From Paraburkholderia bryophila (GTDB lineage Bacteria > Pseudomonadota > Gammaproteobacteria > Burkholderiales > Burkholderiaceae), in the NCBI RefSeq assembly GCF_003269035.1, contig NZ_QLTK01000001.1, positions 558,001 through 622,000 on the forward strand: 64,000 nucleotides of DNA, in the 5' to 3' direction. The position numbers and the translations under genes are program-made. Below are positions 17,620-26,111 of the stretch, in pieces. The notes beneath the pieces were generated by a model. The model saw nothing but the letters and a program-made list of their open reading frames with translations, searched no databases and had not been told where the DNA came from. Positions within the stretch are counted from its first letter, which is position 1. The number at the start of each line of letters is the position of its first letter.

Positions 17620-19134
17620 TCACGGCTCGAGATTCAACTCCTGAATCTTCCGCGTAATCGTATTGCGCCCGATCCCCAACCGCTCCGCCGCTTCCACCTT
17701 ACGGCCCCGCGTGAAATCCAGCGCCTCGCGAATCACCGCCGCTTCAAAGCGCCGCGCGAGTTCGTCCATTACGTCGGCGGCGTTTTCACGCAGCATGCGC
17801 GCCACTTCGGTACGCAAGCCGCCTTCCCAGGCGCTCACCGTCGACGCCACCACCGGCACGCCGCCACCCGCCACCGGATGCGCTGCCGCGCCGACACCGT
17901 TGATCGGCGCCGTGCCCGCCAGCCCCGCTTCACCCGCGCCGATCAGGCCGCCGGCGCTCAGATCGGAGACTCCCGCCTGCGCCGGACCGAGATCGGGCGG
18001 CAAATCCTTGATCTCGATGGTCTGCGCGGGCGCCATCACCGTCAGCCAGTTGGCGAGATTCTCCAACTGCCGCACATTGCCCGGAAACGGCAACGACGCC
18101 AGATAAGCCAGCGCCTCTTCGGACACGCGCTTCGGCTCGACGCCGAGATCGCGCGCGCTCTTCTGCAGGAAGTGGCGCGTGAGCAGCGGAATGTCCTCGC
18201 TGCGCTCGCGCAACGCCGGCAAGCGCAAACGGATCACATTGAGCCGGTGATACAAGTCCTCGCGAAACAGGCCCTGACGCACGCGCGATTCGAGATTCTG
18301 GTGCGTCGCCGCGATCACCCGCACATTCGCGCGCAACGGATTGTGCCCGCCGACCCGATAGAACTGACCATCCGACAGCACGCGCAACAAACGCGTTTGC
18401 AGATCGAACGGCATGTCGCCGATTTCATCGAGAAACAGCGTGCCGTTTTCGGCCTGCTCGAAACGCCCCTGGCGCATCGCCTGCGCGCCGGTGAACGCGC
18501 CGCGCTCGTGGCCGAACAGTTCGGATTCCAACAGATCCTTCGGAATCGCCGCGGTGTTCAGCGCGATGAAGGGGCCATTCGCGCGTGGGCTATGCCGGTG
18601 CAACGCACGCGCGACCAGTTCCTTCCCGGTGCCTGATTCGCCGGTAATGAGCACGGTGGCCGCCGAATGGGACAAGCGGCCGATGGCGCGAAACATGTCC
18701 TGCATGGCCGGCGCCTGACCGAGCATTTCCGGCGCCTCGGCGGGACGATCGTCCCACGTCTGCTCGCCGCGCATACTTTCGTCGACCGCGCGGCGGATCA
18801 GTTCGACCGCCTTGTCGACGTCGAACGGCTTGGCGAGATATTCGAACGCCCCGCCCTGAAACGCGGCAACCGCGCTGTCCAGATCCGAGAACGCGGTCAT
18901 GATGATGACGGGCAAACCCGGCACCTTGTCGCGTACGGTCTGCAGCAATTCGAGACCGGAACCGCCCGGCATCCTGATGTCGGACACCAGCACCTGCGGA
19001 CTGTCGTGATCGAGCGCCGCGGAGGCCTCGCGCACGTTCGCGAAGCTGCGGGTCGCGAAGTTTTCGCGGGCGAGCGCTTTTTCGAGCACCCAGCGAATCG
19101 ATTGATCGTCGTCTACTATCCAGATCGGCTTCAT
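17620..19134 (-). CDS. ntrC: nitrogen regulation response regulator NtrC (sigma-54 activator)
   Basis: Enhancer-binding protein activating sigma-54 promoters under nitrogen limitation; phosphorylated by NtrB. The protein has 504 residues: receiver domain with Asp52 in LVSDIRMPG, AAA+ domain with Walker A GESGTGKE and the sigma-54 contact loop GAFTGA, and a C-terminal Fis-type helix-turn-helix (AAERLGIGRNTITRKIQEL). A Gly/Ala/Pro-rich linker of some 40 residues separates AAA+ from the DNA-binding domain and is longer than usual. It lies downstream of ntrB with a 115-bp gap containing a 10-bp inverted repeat. A sigma-54/NtrC-type site is found upstream of nearby glnA. Confidence 0.96.
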   Translation of the reverse strand: MKPIWIVDDDQSIRWVLEKALARENFATRSFANVREASAALDHDSPQVLVSDIRMPGGSGLELLQTVRDKVPGLPVIIMTAFSDLDSAVAAFQGGAFEYLAKPFDVDKAVELIRRAVDESMRGEQTWDDRPAEAPEMLGQAPAMQDMFRAIGRLSHSAATVLITGESGTGKELVARALHRHSPRANGPFIALNTAAIPKDLLESELFGHERGAFTGAQAMRQGRFEQAENGTLFLDEIGDMPFDLQTRLLRVLSDGQFYRVGGHNPLRANVRVIAATHQNLESRVRQGLFREDLYHRLNVIRLRLPALRERSEDIPLLTRHFLQKSARDLGVEPKRVSEEALAYLASLPFPGNVRQLENLANWLTVMAPAQTIEIKDLPPDLGPAQAGVSDLSAGGLIGAGEAGLAGTAPINGVGAAAHPVAGGGVPVVASTVSAWEGGLRTEVARMLRENAADVMDELARRFEAAVIREALDFTRGRKVEAAERLGIGRNTITRKIQELNLEP

Positions 19135-19202
19135 ATAGGTCGGTCAGAAGTCTTAAGAGCGCCCCCAAACCTGTCGCTTCGCGCCAGGCCCCCCGAGAGG
19201 GT

Positions 19203-19237
19203 GTGAGAAAACTTGGGGCGGCCCGGCGTTTTCTCAC
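19203..19237 (-). promoter_or_regulatory. intercistronic inverted repeat between ntrB and ntrC
   Basis: Perfect 10-bp arms GTGAGAAAAC and GTTTTCTCAC separated by 15 bp, in the only gap between ntrB and ntrC. On the mRNA it can fold into a hairpin that could tune the ntrB:ntrC ratio. No U tract follows, so full termination is unlikely. Confidence 0.5.
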
Positions 19238-19249
19238 TAGGCGTTAGTT

Positions 19250-20392
19250 TTAGCAGTCGAGCGGCAGCAAAATCTGAAACTCGGTGTGGCCCGGCCGGCT
19301 ATCCACCTCGATCAAACCGTCGTGCTGTTGCACGAAGGTCTGCGCGAGCGTCAAACCGAGACCGCTACCGTCCTCGCGCCCCGACACGAGCGGATAAAAA
19401 ATACGGTCGCGGATGTCCTCGGGAATGCCTGGGCCGTTGTCAGTGATATGCAAGTCCAGTGCCAGCTTACATAAGCGTTTCGACACGGTGATCTTGCGGG
19501 CAATGCGGGTGCGCAATTCGATCCGCGCATCGCCTTGCGAAATCCGTTCGCGCAGCGCTTCGGCCGCATTGCGCACGATGTTCAGCAGCGCCTGGATCAG
19601 TTGTTCCTTGTCGCCGCGCAAGTCGGGCACGCTCACGTCGTAATCGCGTTCGATCGTCAGGCCGCGCGGAAACTCCGCGAGAATCACCTGGCGCACGCGC
19701 TCGCAGACTTCGTGAATATTCACGTCGCCGACGATATGCGGGTGACGGTGCGGCTCCAGCAATCGGTCGACCAGCGTCTGCAGCCGGTCCGACTCCTTGA
19801 TGATGACCTGCGTGTACTCGCGCAACTCGTCGCGCTGACGCTCGCCGAGTTCGAACTCGAGCAGTTGCGCCGCGCCGCGAATGCCGCCGAGCGGGTTCTT
19901 GATTTCGTGCGCGAGATTGCGGATCAGTTGCTTGTTGACCGCCGTGAGATCGTTGATGCGCTCTTCACGATCGGTACGCAGATGCCGCTCGTTCTCGAAC
20001 AGTTCGAGCAGCACATAGTCTTGCGCGCTCTCCAGAAAGCCGACGATCGCGTGCACATGCAGCGACTCGTGGCCCGGGCGTTCGAGCACGGCGTCCAGAT
20101 GGGTCGCGTGAAAACGGTTGGCGGCGATCGCGGAAATGGTCGCGACCAGCTCGTCCCCGTTGGAGAAAATCTCCCCCCACGCCATCTGCGTCAGTTGCTT
20201 GCGCGAGAGTTCGAGCATCGACTCCGCGGACGGATTCGCAAACGCCACGCGCAGCGTGCGCTTTTCGAGCACCAGCACGACCGTGGGCAACGCCTCGAAG
20301 CCCGGCAACAAACCGGAGCCGACGAGTTGGACGTCGTCCGACAGCGACTGCTCGTGCCCTTTCCTTGCCTTGATCAGATTCTTGAGAACCAT
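19250..20392 (-). CDS. ntrB: nitrogen regulation sensor histidine kinase NtrB
   Basis: Cytoplasmic PII-controlled kinase/phosphatase for NtrC. The protein is 380 residues: N-terminal PAS domain (about 25-140), HisKA with NLAHEIKNPLGGIRGAAQLLE (phospho-His), then HATPase with NIVRNAAEAL, DNGPGIPEDI and GLGLTLAQ. There are no transmembrane segments, as expected for NtrB. It is the middle gene of glnA-ntrB-ntrC, but a rho-independent terminator lies between glnA and ntrB, so ntrBC probably also has its own promoter. Confidence 0.96.
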   Translation of the reverse strand: MVLKNLIKARKGHEQSLSDDVQLVGSGLLPGFEALPTVVLVLEKRTLRVAFANPSAESMLELSRKQLTQMAWGEIFSNGDELVATISAIAANRFHATHLDAVLERPGHESLHVHAIVGFLESAQDYVLLELFENERHLRTDREERINDLTAVNKQLIRNLAHEIKNPLGGIRGAAQLLEFELGERQRDELREYTQVIIKESDRLQTLVDRLLEPHRHPHIVGDVNIHEVCERVRQVILAEFPRGLTIERDYDVSVPDLRGDKEQLIQALLNIVRNAAEALRERISQGDARIELRTRIARKITVSKRLCKLALDLHITDNGPGIPEDIRDRIFYPLVSGREDGSGLGLTLAQTFVQQHDGLIEVDSRPGHTEFQILLPLDC

Positions 20393-20565
20393 CTTGCAGT
20401 CTTGCCGATAGGAGATGGTGATAAAACGGGGTGTCAGTTCAATCTGTTGCTTGTTTTGCTTCTGCTACGCGTTGTTGCTTCTGCTACCTGTTGCTGCTCT
20501 AACCATGACGCTACGTGCCGGAGCCGCCCATTGCGACGAAGCCGCAAACGTTGTGCGCGCTCTAA

Positions 20566-20593
20566 CAAAAAAGGGACGGCGCCGCCGTCCCTT
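20566..20593 (-). terminator. rho-independent terminator downstream of glnA
   Basis: Read on the minus strand: AAGGGACGGC, loop GGC, GCCGTCCCTT, then a run of Ts. This is a 10-bp stem about 65 bp after the glnA stop, expected to limit read-through into ntrB. Confidence 0.85.
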
Positions 20594-20657
20594 CGTGACC
20601 GATCGCGAGCGTCGGGTCAAGCGCTTCGCCGGGTGACGGGCGAAGCGCCATGACCGC

Positions 20658-22073
20658 TTACAGCGAGTAGTACATTTCGAATTCGATCGGGTGCACCGAC
20701 TGACGATAGCGTTGCAGCTCGCCCGTCTTCAGTTCGATGTACGCGTCGAGCATCGAGTCCGTGAACACGCCACCGCGCGTCAGGAATTCGCGGTCCGCGT
20801 CCAGCGCGTCGAGAGCCTGATCGAGGCCGGCACACACGGTCGGGATCTTTGCATCCTCTTCCGGCGGCAGGTCGTACAGGTTCTTGTCGGCGGCTTCGCC
20901 CGGGTGAATCTTGTTCTGCACGCCGTCCAGACCCGCCATCATCAGCGCGGAGAAGCACAGGTACGGATTCGCCATCGGATCCGGGAAACGCGTTTCGATG
21001 CGGCGGCCCTTCGGGTTCGACACGTGCGGAATGCGGATCGATGCCGAACGGTTGCGTGCCGAGTAAGCCAGCTTGACCGGTGCTTCGAAGTGCGGTACGA
21101 GGCGCTTGTACGAGTTCGTCGACGGGTTCGTGATCGCGTTCAGCGCGCGAGCATGCTTGATGATGCCGCCGATGTAGAACAGCGCGAATTCCGACAGACC
21201 TGCGTAACCGTTGCCCGCGAACAGGTTCGTGCCGTCTTTCCAGATCGACTGGTGAACGTGCATGCCCGAACCGTTATCGCCGACCACCGGCTTCGGCATG
21301 AACGTCGCCGTCTTGCCGTACGTGTGCGCGACGTTGTGGATGATGTACTTCATTTGCTGCAGCCAGTCGGCGCGTTGCACCAGCGTCGAGAACTTCGTGC
21401 CGATTTCGTTCTGGCCCTGGCCCGCGACTTCGTGGTGATGCACTTCGACCGGAATGCCGATCTGTTCGAGCAGCAGACACATTTCCGAACGGATGTCCTG
21501 GAACGTGTCGACCGGCGCGACCGGGAAATAGCCGCCCTTGGTGCCCGGACGGTGGCCGGTGTTGCCGCCTTCGAAGTCCATCGACGACGACCACGGTGCT
21601 TCTTCCGAACCGATCTTGACGAACGTGCCCGACTGGTCCGTGCCCCACTTGACCGAGTCGAAAATGAAGAATTCGGGTTCCGGACCGAAGAAGGCCGTGT
21701 CGCCCAGGCCCGTGCTCTTCAGGTACGCTTCGGCGCGCTTGGCAAGCGAACGCGGGTCGCGCTCGTAGCCCTTGCCGTCAGCCGGTTCGACCACGTCGCA
21801 GGTCAGCACGAGAGTCGATTCTTCGTAGAACGGGTCGATGAAGGCCGTGTTCGCGTCCGGGATCAGCAACATGTCCGATGCTTCGATGCCCTTCCAGCCG
21901 GCAATCGACGAACCGTCAAACGCATGGCCGCTTTCGAACTTGTCTTCATCGAATGCCGACACCGGCACCGAAACGTGTTGCTCTTTGCCGCGCGTGTCGG
22001 TGAAACGGAAGTCGACAAACTTGACGTCTTCGTCTTTGACGAGTTGAACGACGTCGGCCACGGATTTACTCAT
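20658..22073 (-). CDS. glnA: glutamine synthetase type I
   Basis: ATP-dependent condensation of glutamate and ammonia; dodecameric central enzyme of nitrogen assimilation. The protein is 471 residues, the usual GSI-beta length. Signature segments are [17 protein letters not shown] near the N-terminus, the ATP-binding [16 protein letters not shown], and [14 protein letters not shown]. Tyr400 in [10 protein letters not shown] is the conserved adenylylation site, so GlnE-type control is expected. Upstream, on the same strand, are a sigma-54 -24/-12 promoter and NtrC-type dyads. ntrB and ntrC follow downstream. Confidence 0.98.
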   Translation of the reverse strand: MSKSVADVVQLVKDEDVKFVDFRFTDTRGKEQHVSVPVSAFDEDKFESGHAFDGSSIAGWKGIEASDMLLIPDANTAFIDPFYEESTLVLTCDVVEPADGKGYERDPRSLAKRAEAYLKSTGLGDTAFFGPEPEFFIFDSVKWGTDQSGTFVKIGSEEAPWSSSMDFEGGNTGHRPGTKGGYFPVAPVDTFQDIRSEMCLLLEQIGIPVEVHHHEVAGQGQNEIGTKFSTLVQRADWLQQMKYIIHNVAHTYGKTATFMPKPVVGDNGSGMHVHQSIWKDGTNLFAGNGYAGLSEFALFYIGGIIKHARALNAITNPSTNSYKRLVPHFEAPVKLAYSARNRSASIRIPHVSNPKGRRIETRFPDPMANPYLCFSALMMAGLDGVQNKIHPGEAADKNLYDLPPEEDAKIPTVCAGLDQALDALDADREFLTRGGVFTDSMLDAYIELKTGELQRYRQSVHPIEFEMYYSL

Positions 22074-22208
22074 AACCTATCTCCTGATTAACGAATTCGG
22101 CGGATTCAGCCGCCGCCCAATCTAGCTGACCCGCCCCGGCACGTCCACCCCTTCAGCGGTGAGGAGGACCATAAAGAACGGCTGGAACAAATCGATCGGC
22201 ACCAATAA

Positions 22209-22224
22209 AGCAGCTTCTGTGCCA
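22209..22224 (-). promoter_or_regulatory. sigma-54 (-24/-12) promoter of glnA
   Basis: On the minus strand: TGGCACAGAAGCTGCT. The -24 box TGGCAC is exact, and the invariant GG and GC are 10 bp apart as required. The -12 box is CTGCT instead of TTGCA. It lies about 135 bp before the glnA ATG. Confidence 0.75.
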
Positions 22225-22323
22225 CCCATGCGCCAAGCCGGCGCAAAACCACACTGCACGCGCGTTTGCGGGGAACTGCCGCACCGCGCGATGAACCACG
22301 ATGAAATCTTCAGGCCAAATCAC

Positions 22324-22338
22324 GCACCAAATACGTGC
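22324..22338. promoter_or_regulatory. NtrC-type enhancer site 1 for glnA
   Basis: GCAC-N7-GTGC, the core of the enterobacterial NtrC consensus, with inner sequence CAAATAC. Centred about 110 bp upstream of the -24 box, a normal enhancer distance. Confidence 0.6.
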
Positions 22339-22393
22339 ATTCAGCGAACGACACCTGCCGACATTATTTATTTTGGTGCATGCATGTCATTTT

Positions 22394-22408
22394 GCACCAT
22401 GAATGAGC
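22394..22408. promoter_or_regulatory. weaker NtrC-type site 2 for glnA
   Basis: GCAC-N7-GAGC, one mismatch from the GCAC-N7-GTGC core, centred 70 bp from site 1 and so close to seven helical turns, compatible with cooperative binding. A lone GGTGCA half-site at 22375-22380 lies between the two. Confidence 0.4.
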
Positions 22409-22523
22409 GCGGCCGAAGCTTGTGCGCCAGCACCCACGCCGCCGGCCTCGCTGCATTCGCGCGCCCTTCGCGCCTTCCGCCTCGCGCTAGAATGGGCATT
22501 TGGTCCGAAGGAGACTTACGCTC

Positions 22524-22988
22524 ATGGCCACGCTCGAACAGCTCTACGCTTTGGCGGACAAGCGCCGTACCGACAACCAGTTGCCCTACGCCGGCGCGGT
22601 GTTGCCCGCCGAGGCGTTCGAACTGTTGCAGCTCGATCCGCGCACGCGTCTCGTCGACGTACGCACCCGCGCCGAACTCGACTGGGTCGGCCGGCCGGTG
22701 ATCGGCGACGGGCAATACGCGCACGTGGAATGGACCCGCTATCCGGGCGCGGTACCGAATCAGGAATTCCTTCAGCAGTTGAGCCAGCTGGCGACGTCCG
22801 ATACGCCGGTGCTGTTTCTGTGCCGCAGCGCCGCGCGCTCGAAGCTGGCCGCGATCGCCGCCACCCAGGCCGGCTACACGAAGGCGTATGACCTGCTGGA
22901 AGGCTTCGAAGGCGACAAGGACGGCCAGGGGCATCGGAAGACGGTGTCGGGCTGGTGCTTTCGGGGCTTGCCGTGGCTCGGCGCGTGA
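22524..22988 (+). CDS. rhodanese-like domain protein
   Basis: Single-domain sulfurtransferase-like protein of 154 residues. The ATG preceded by AAGGAGA is chosen over the upstream GTG. The rhodanese fold is shown by RLVDVRTRAELDWVG and the active-site loop LCRSAARSKLAA with catalytic Cys100. This is the persulfide-forming type rather than a Cdc25-like seven-residue loop. No signal peptide is present, so it is cytoplasmic. It is transcribed away from glnA; sulfur acceptor and partner are unknown. Confidence 0.88.
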   Translation: MATLEQLYALADKRRTDNQLPYAGAVLPAEAFELLQLDPRTRLVDVRTRAELDWVGRPVIGDGQYAHVEWTRYPGAVPNQEFLQQLSQLATSDTPVLFLCRSAARSKLAAIAATQAGYTKAYDLLEGFEGDKDGQGHRKTVSGWCFRGLPWLGA

Positions 22989-23126
22989 CGGCGGTGCGCA
23001 GCGCGGTCTGAGTCCGAGTGTGCCGCGCGCCGTGGCGAAGAGAACGGAGGTTATCGTCGGCGTCGAATGTGACAGGCGAATGATCTGCCGGTGCCACGGT
23101 CGCAGAGCCCTTTGCGAGCGCCATTG

Positions 23127-23148
23127 AAAACGGGCGCCTTAGCGCCCG
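23127..23148 (-). terminator. terminator of the CinA-like gene
   Basis: Minus strand: CGGGCGC, loop TAAG, GCGCCCG, then TTTTC. The 7-bp GC stem lies about 45 bp beyond the stop. Confidence 0.65.
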
Positions 23149-23191
23149 AATCAGGTCAAACTTCAAACTTAAAACTTCAAACCCGCCCTTA

Positions 23192-24025
23192 TCACTCGCG
23201 CGCTTTGGCGGCCGCCGCCACCTCGGGCTCGACGATGTCGCCGCCCAGCAGATGCACCCCTTCGCGTAGTTTGACGAACGCCGCCGCCACCGCTTCCGGC
23301 TCGCCCTTCACGCCGAGATCGATATGATGCCGCGCGTACACTCCGCCGCGCTCGGCGTCGCCGACACTCGGCAGACTGAACACCCGCACGCCCGGAAAAT
23401 CGTGTTCGATCTGTTCCATCAACGGCGTCAGACGCGACTCCGGCAACTCGAACACCAGTAACGATTTCTCCGCATGCGGCATGGCGTGATGCAGATCCGC
23501 GTATTGCGTGTCGAGCACCCACTCGATCATCGGCCAGGCCATCACCGGAAAGCCCGGCACGAAGTAGTGCTGGTTGATCGAAAAACCGGGAATCTTGTTG
23601 TAGCCGTTCGGAATGATCGACGCGCCCTGCGGATACGTGCCCATATTCAACCGATGCCGGTTCTCAGGCGAATCCAGATCGAGCGGCGTCGCCGCGTTCG
23701 CCGGATACATGTCGCGAATGCGCTCCTGAATCAGCGTGGCGGCTTCCGGATGCAACGCGAGCGGCACACCGAGCGCGGCAGCTGCGCACTGCCGCGTGTG
23801 ATCGTCCGGCGTGGCGCCGATGCCGCCCGTCGAGAACACGATATCGCCCGACGCGAAGGTTCGTCGCAGCGTCGCGGTAATGCGCTCGGGATCGTCGCCG
23901 ATGTACTCCGCCCAGCCGAGCGACAATCCGCGCGCGCCCAGCAATTCGATGACTTTCGGCAGATGCTTGTCGACCCGTCTGCCCGACAGGATTTCATCGC
24001 CGATGATGATGACGCCAAATGCCAT
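23192..24025 (-). CDS. CinA/MoCF-domain protein (molybdopterin-binding-like)
   Basis: Protein of 277 residues built on the MoaB/Mog/CinA-N fold. The N-terminus MAFGVIIIGDEILSGRRVDKH and the FSTGGIGATPDDHTR loop are the family signatures. CinA-type proteins bind nucleotide-like substrates, and some hydrolyse ADP-ribose through an N-terminal COG1058 domain; this protein has that domain but lacks the C-terminal PncC (nicotinamide-nucleotide amidase) domain of full-length CinA. It lies just downstream of an EI24-family gene on the same strand (30-bp gap). Function beyond the domain is uncertain. Confidence 0.82.
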   Translation of the reverse strand: MAFGVIIIGDEILSGRRVDKHLPKVIELLGARGLSLGWAEYIGDDPERITATLRRTFASGDIVFSTGGIGATPDDHTRQCAAAALGVPLALHPEAATLIQERIRDMYPANAATPLDLDSPENRHRLNMGTYPQGASIIPNGYNKIPGFSINQHYFVPGFPVMAWPMIEWVLDTQYADLHHAMPHAEKSLLVFELPESRLTPLMEQIEHDFPGVRVFSLPSVGDAERGGVYARHHIDLGVKGEPEAVAAAFVKLREGVHLLGGDIVEPEVAAAAKARE

Positions 24026-24055
24026 TGCCGCCTCTTTTGCCTGGTCAGTAATTCA

Positions 24056-24889
24056 TCAATAAGGAACCGGCGCCGCGTGCCGCACGCCGCCGTGCTCTTC
24101 CGCGCGCATACGCTGCAACGCGCGCAAACAGTAGTAGCCGAACCATAGCGCCGAAAATACGAGGATGAACGCGTAAATCCAGATCGTCAGCGCGGTGACC
24201 ACCGGAAACAGCACGATCAGCCACACCGACGACGCCCACAACAGCGTGGGCAACGAACCGAGCAGACCGCTGGCAATGCCGATCAGCAGCAGCGGCAAGC
24301 GGAAGCGCCGCACCAGCGCGCGCCGCTCCTCGCGGGTGGCATGCAGCGCGAGCGCGTCGTAACTCATCACACGATAGGTCAGCCAGCCCCACAGCAGCGG
24401 CGGAATCAGCGCGAAGAACGGCGGCACCAGCCACAGCGGCAGCGTGACGATCAGCAGCACCAGACACACCAGCGTGGTCCACAACGCCTGGCCGAGGCTA
24501 CCGTACCACGTTCCGCCGCGACGCATTTCGAGGCTTGCAAACTGGCGCGCCGCCAGGAAGCGGATGACTGACGGCATCGATAGCGTGGCGATCAGCAACA
24601 GCACGGTGACGACGATCAGCGGAATCGCCATCGCGATCACCAGAAACGGCGCGACCGCCGTATGCAGCGCCGAAAAGCCGAGCCAGTCGAACAGCCGGTA
24701 CAGCGTTAGCGTGAACGACCAGCTGTCGAGCCAGCCACGCGTGGCGCCGATCAGCGTCTGCCACGAGAACCACAGAATCACGCCCCAGCCGACCGTCGCC
24801 GCGAAAAATGGCATGAAGGTCAGCCAGAGCATGCGCGGGTGGAGCGCGCTTGCCAGCGCGCGCCCGAACGAGCGCAATAGATCATTCAT
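24056..24889 (-). CDS. EI24-domain integral membrane protein
   Basis: Membrane protein of 277 residues with about six to seven hydrophobic segments, matching the EI24 (CysZ/etoposide-induced 2.4) domain: MNDLLRSFGRALASALHPRM at the N-terminus, then long hydrophobic runs and the polar PLLLIGIASGLLGSLP segment. The ATG at 24889 is preferred; the longer frame adds an Arg-rich non-conserved extension overlapping the intergenic gap. CysZ proteins conduct sulfate, but this subgroup is distinct and substrate is unknown. It is probably co-transcribed with the downstream CinA-like gene. Confidence 0.8.
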   Translation of the reverse strand: MNDLLRSFGRALASALHPRMLWLTFMPFFAATVGWGVILWFSWQTLIGATRGWLDSWSFTLTLYRLFDWLGFSALHTAVAPFLVIAMAIPLIVVTVLLLIATLSMPSVIRFLAARQFASLEMRRGGTWYGSLGQALWTTLVCLVLLIVTLPLWLVPPFFALIPPLLWGWLTYRVMSYDALALHATREERRALVRRFRLPLLLIGIASGLLGSLPTLLWASSVWLIVLFPVVTALTIWIYAFILVFSALWFGYYCLRALQRMRAEEHGGVRHAAPVPY

Positions 24890-25036
24890 GCGAGCCAGTG
24901 CCGGTGAACATAACGATGGAATGAGGAAAGCCGCGCGCCGCGCCCAAAGCTTTTGCCTTCGGGACGCGCGAAAACCTGAACAGGATAAACCACGTGACAC
25001 GCCGACGGGGAACCGTCGGCGCAATGAAGGAGAGGC

Positions 25037-26044
25037 TCAAACGGGCGTGGCGTCGCTGTCCGCGCCGCGTTCGCCGCCGCGTTTCGACGCGAGGCGCCGG
25101 GCAATCCGCGCGAACGCGAGGCCGTGCTGCGCCCAGAAACCGTCGCCGTAGCGGCGGCCCTGCAGTTGATCGCTGATGCCCGTCGGCTCCATCACGCGGC
25201 TCCAGGAGACGCTGCGAAACAGCATGTCCCACCACGGAAACAGCACGCCGAAGTTGCAACCGTACTTCAGCCCTTCGTGGCCGTATCCGATTGCATGATG
25301 GCGGCGATGAAAAGTCGGGCTGACCAGCAAGCGCTCGCCGAGCCAGCCGAAGTACAGGCGGATGTTCGCGTGCTGCACGCTCTGCGCGAGATTGGTGATC
25401 GCCACCAGCACGACGAATTGCGACGGCGGCACGCCGATCACCAGTGCGATCACCGCGAAGAACGAGGCCTGCAGCAGATCGTCGAGCAGATGATTGCGGT
25501 CGTCGGACCAGAGCGACATCTGCTGCTGGCTGTGATGCACGGCGTGCAATTCCCACCACACGCCGATGCGATGCTGCCAGCGGTGGTACCAGTAACCGGC
25601 GAAATCGAGCACCAGCAGATACATCACGAACGTGACGAGCGGTTGCGTGGTGACGCCGGGCCACAGATTGTCGAACTCGAGATTCGCGATGTCGTGCAGG
25701 CGCAGCCACGCCTGTACGTTGTCGAACAAAGGCTGCAGCGCGAAGAAGAAAAACAGATTGAGAATGCCGAGCTTGGCGATCCACGTGTAGATCACGTCGA
25801 CGCGCACCGCACGGCGGTCGGTCCACCGCTCGACCGGACGCAGCGCCTCCAGCGGGCGCAGCACCGCGTACATGGCCAACACTTCCAGCACGCCGACGAT
25901 CACCCAGTAGAGGCTGTCGTAGGTGTCTTCGTCGTAATCCATCAGGTCGAAGCGGAACAGCAGAGGCTGCACCACGTCGACGTACAGCAACGTCTGCACG
26001 GCGGAGACGAAGCTGTCGAGGGAGGCGAAAATCAGATGGAACAT
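25037..26044 (-). CDS. sterol desaturase / fatty-acid hydroxylase family membrane protein
   Basis: Di-iron membrane oxygenase of 335 residues with several transmembrane helices. The eight-His type clusters are visible: HRWQH, HAVHHSQ and HRRHH in the C-terminal half, which ligate two irons in the cytoplasmic face. The family hydroxylates or desaturates lipid chains; bacterial members modify hopanoid or membrane lipids, but the substrate here is not determined. A YVTN-propeller gene lies 67 bp upstream on the same strand, and an EI24 gene downstream. Confidence 0.88.
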   Translation of the reverse strand: MFHLIFASLDSFVSAVQTLLYVDVVQPLLFRFDLMDYDEDTYDSLYWVIVGVLEVLAMYAVLRPLEALRPVERWTDRRAVRVDVIYTWIAKLGILNLFFFFALQPLFDNVQAWLRLHDIANLEFDNLWPGVTTQPLVTFVMYLLVLDFAGYWYHRWQHRIGVWWELHAVHHSQQQMSLWSDDRNHLLDDLLQASFFAVIALVIGVPPSQFVVLVAITNLAQSVQHANIRLYFGWLGERLLVSPTFHRRHHAIGYGHEGLKYGCNFGVLFPWWDMLFRSVSWSRVMEPTGISDQLQGRRYGDGFWAQHGLAFARIARRLASKRGGERGADSDATPV

Positions 26045-26111
26045 GGTGCTGGCCTGTTACTTCCTGCGTCGTTGCGCGCCTCGCCGGGGAGCGCCGGGTA
26101 CGAAAAACGCG

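Larger units (their letters stand above)
22074..22523. other. regulatory region between glnA and the rhodanese gene
   Basis: No gene is seen. The region holds a sigma-54 promoter (22209-22224) and GCAC/GTGC dyads (22324-22338; 22394-22408) reading toward glnA, giving a glnA leader of about 125 nt. Short A+T-rich tracts near 22361-22374 lie between the dyads. Confidence 0.75.

Noticed and set aside
20691..22091. 466-codon frame antisense to glnA
   Set aside because: Shadow of the conserved glnA frame; composition rich in Arg and Val-Arg-Arg patterns typical of antisense reading.
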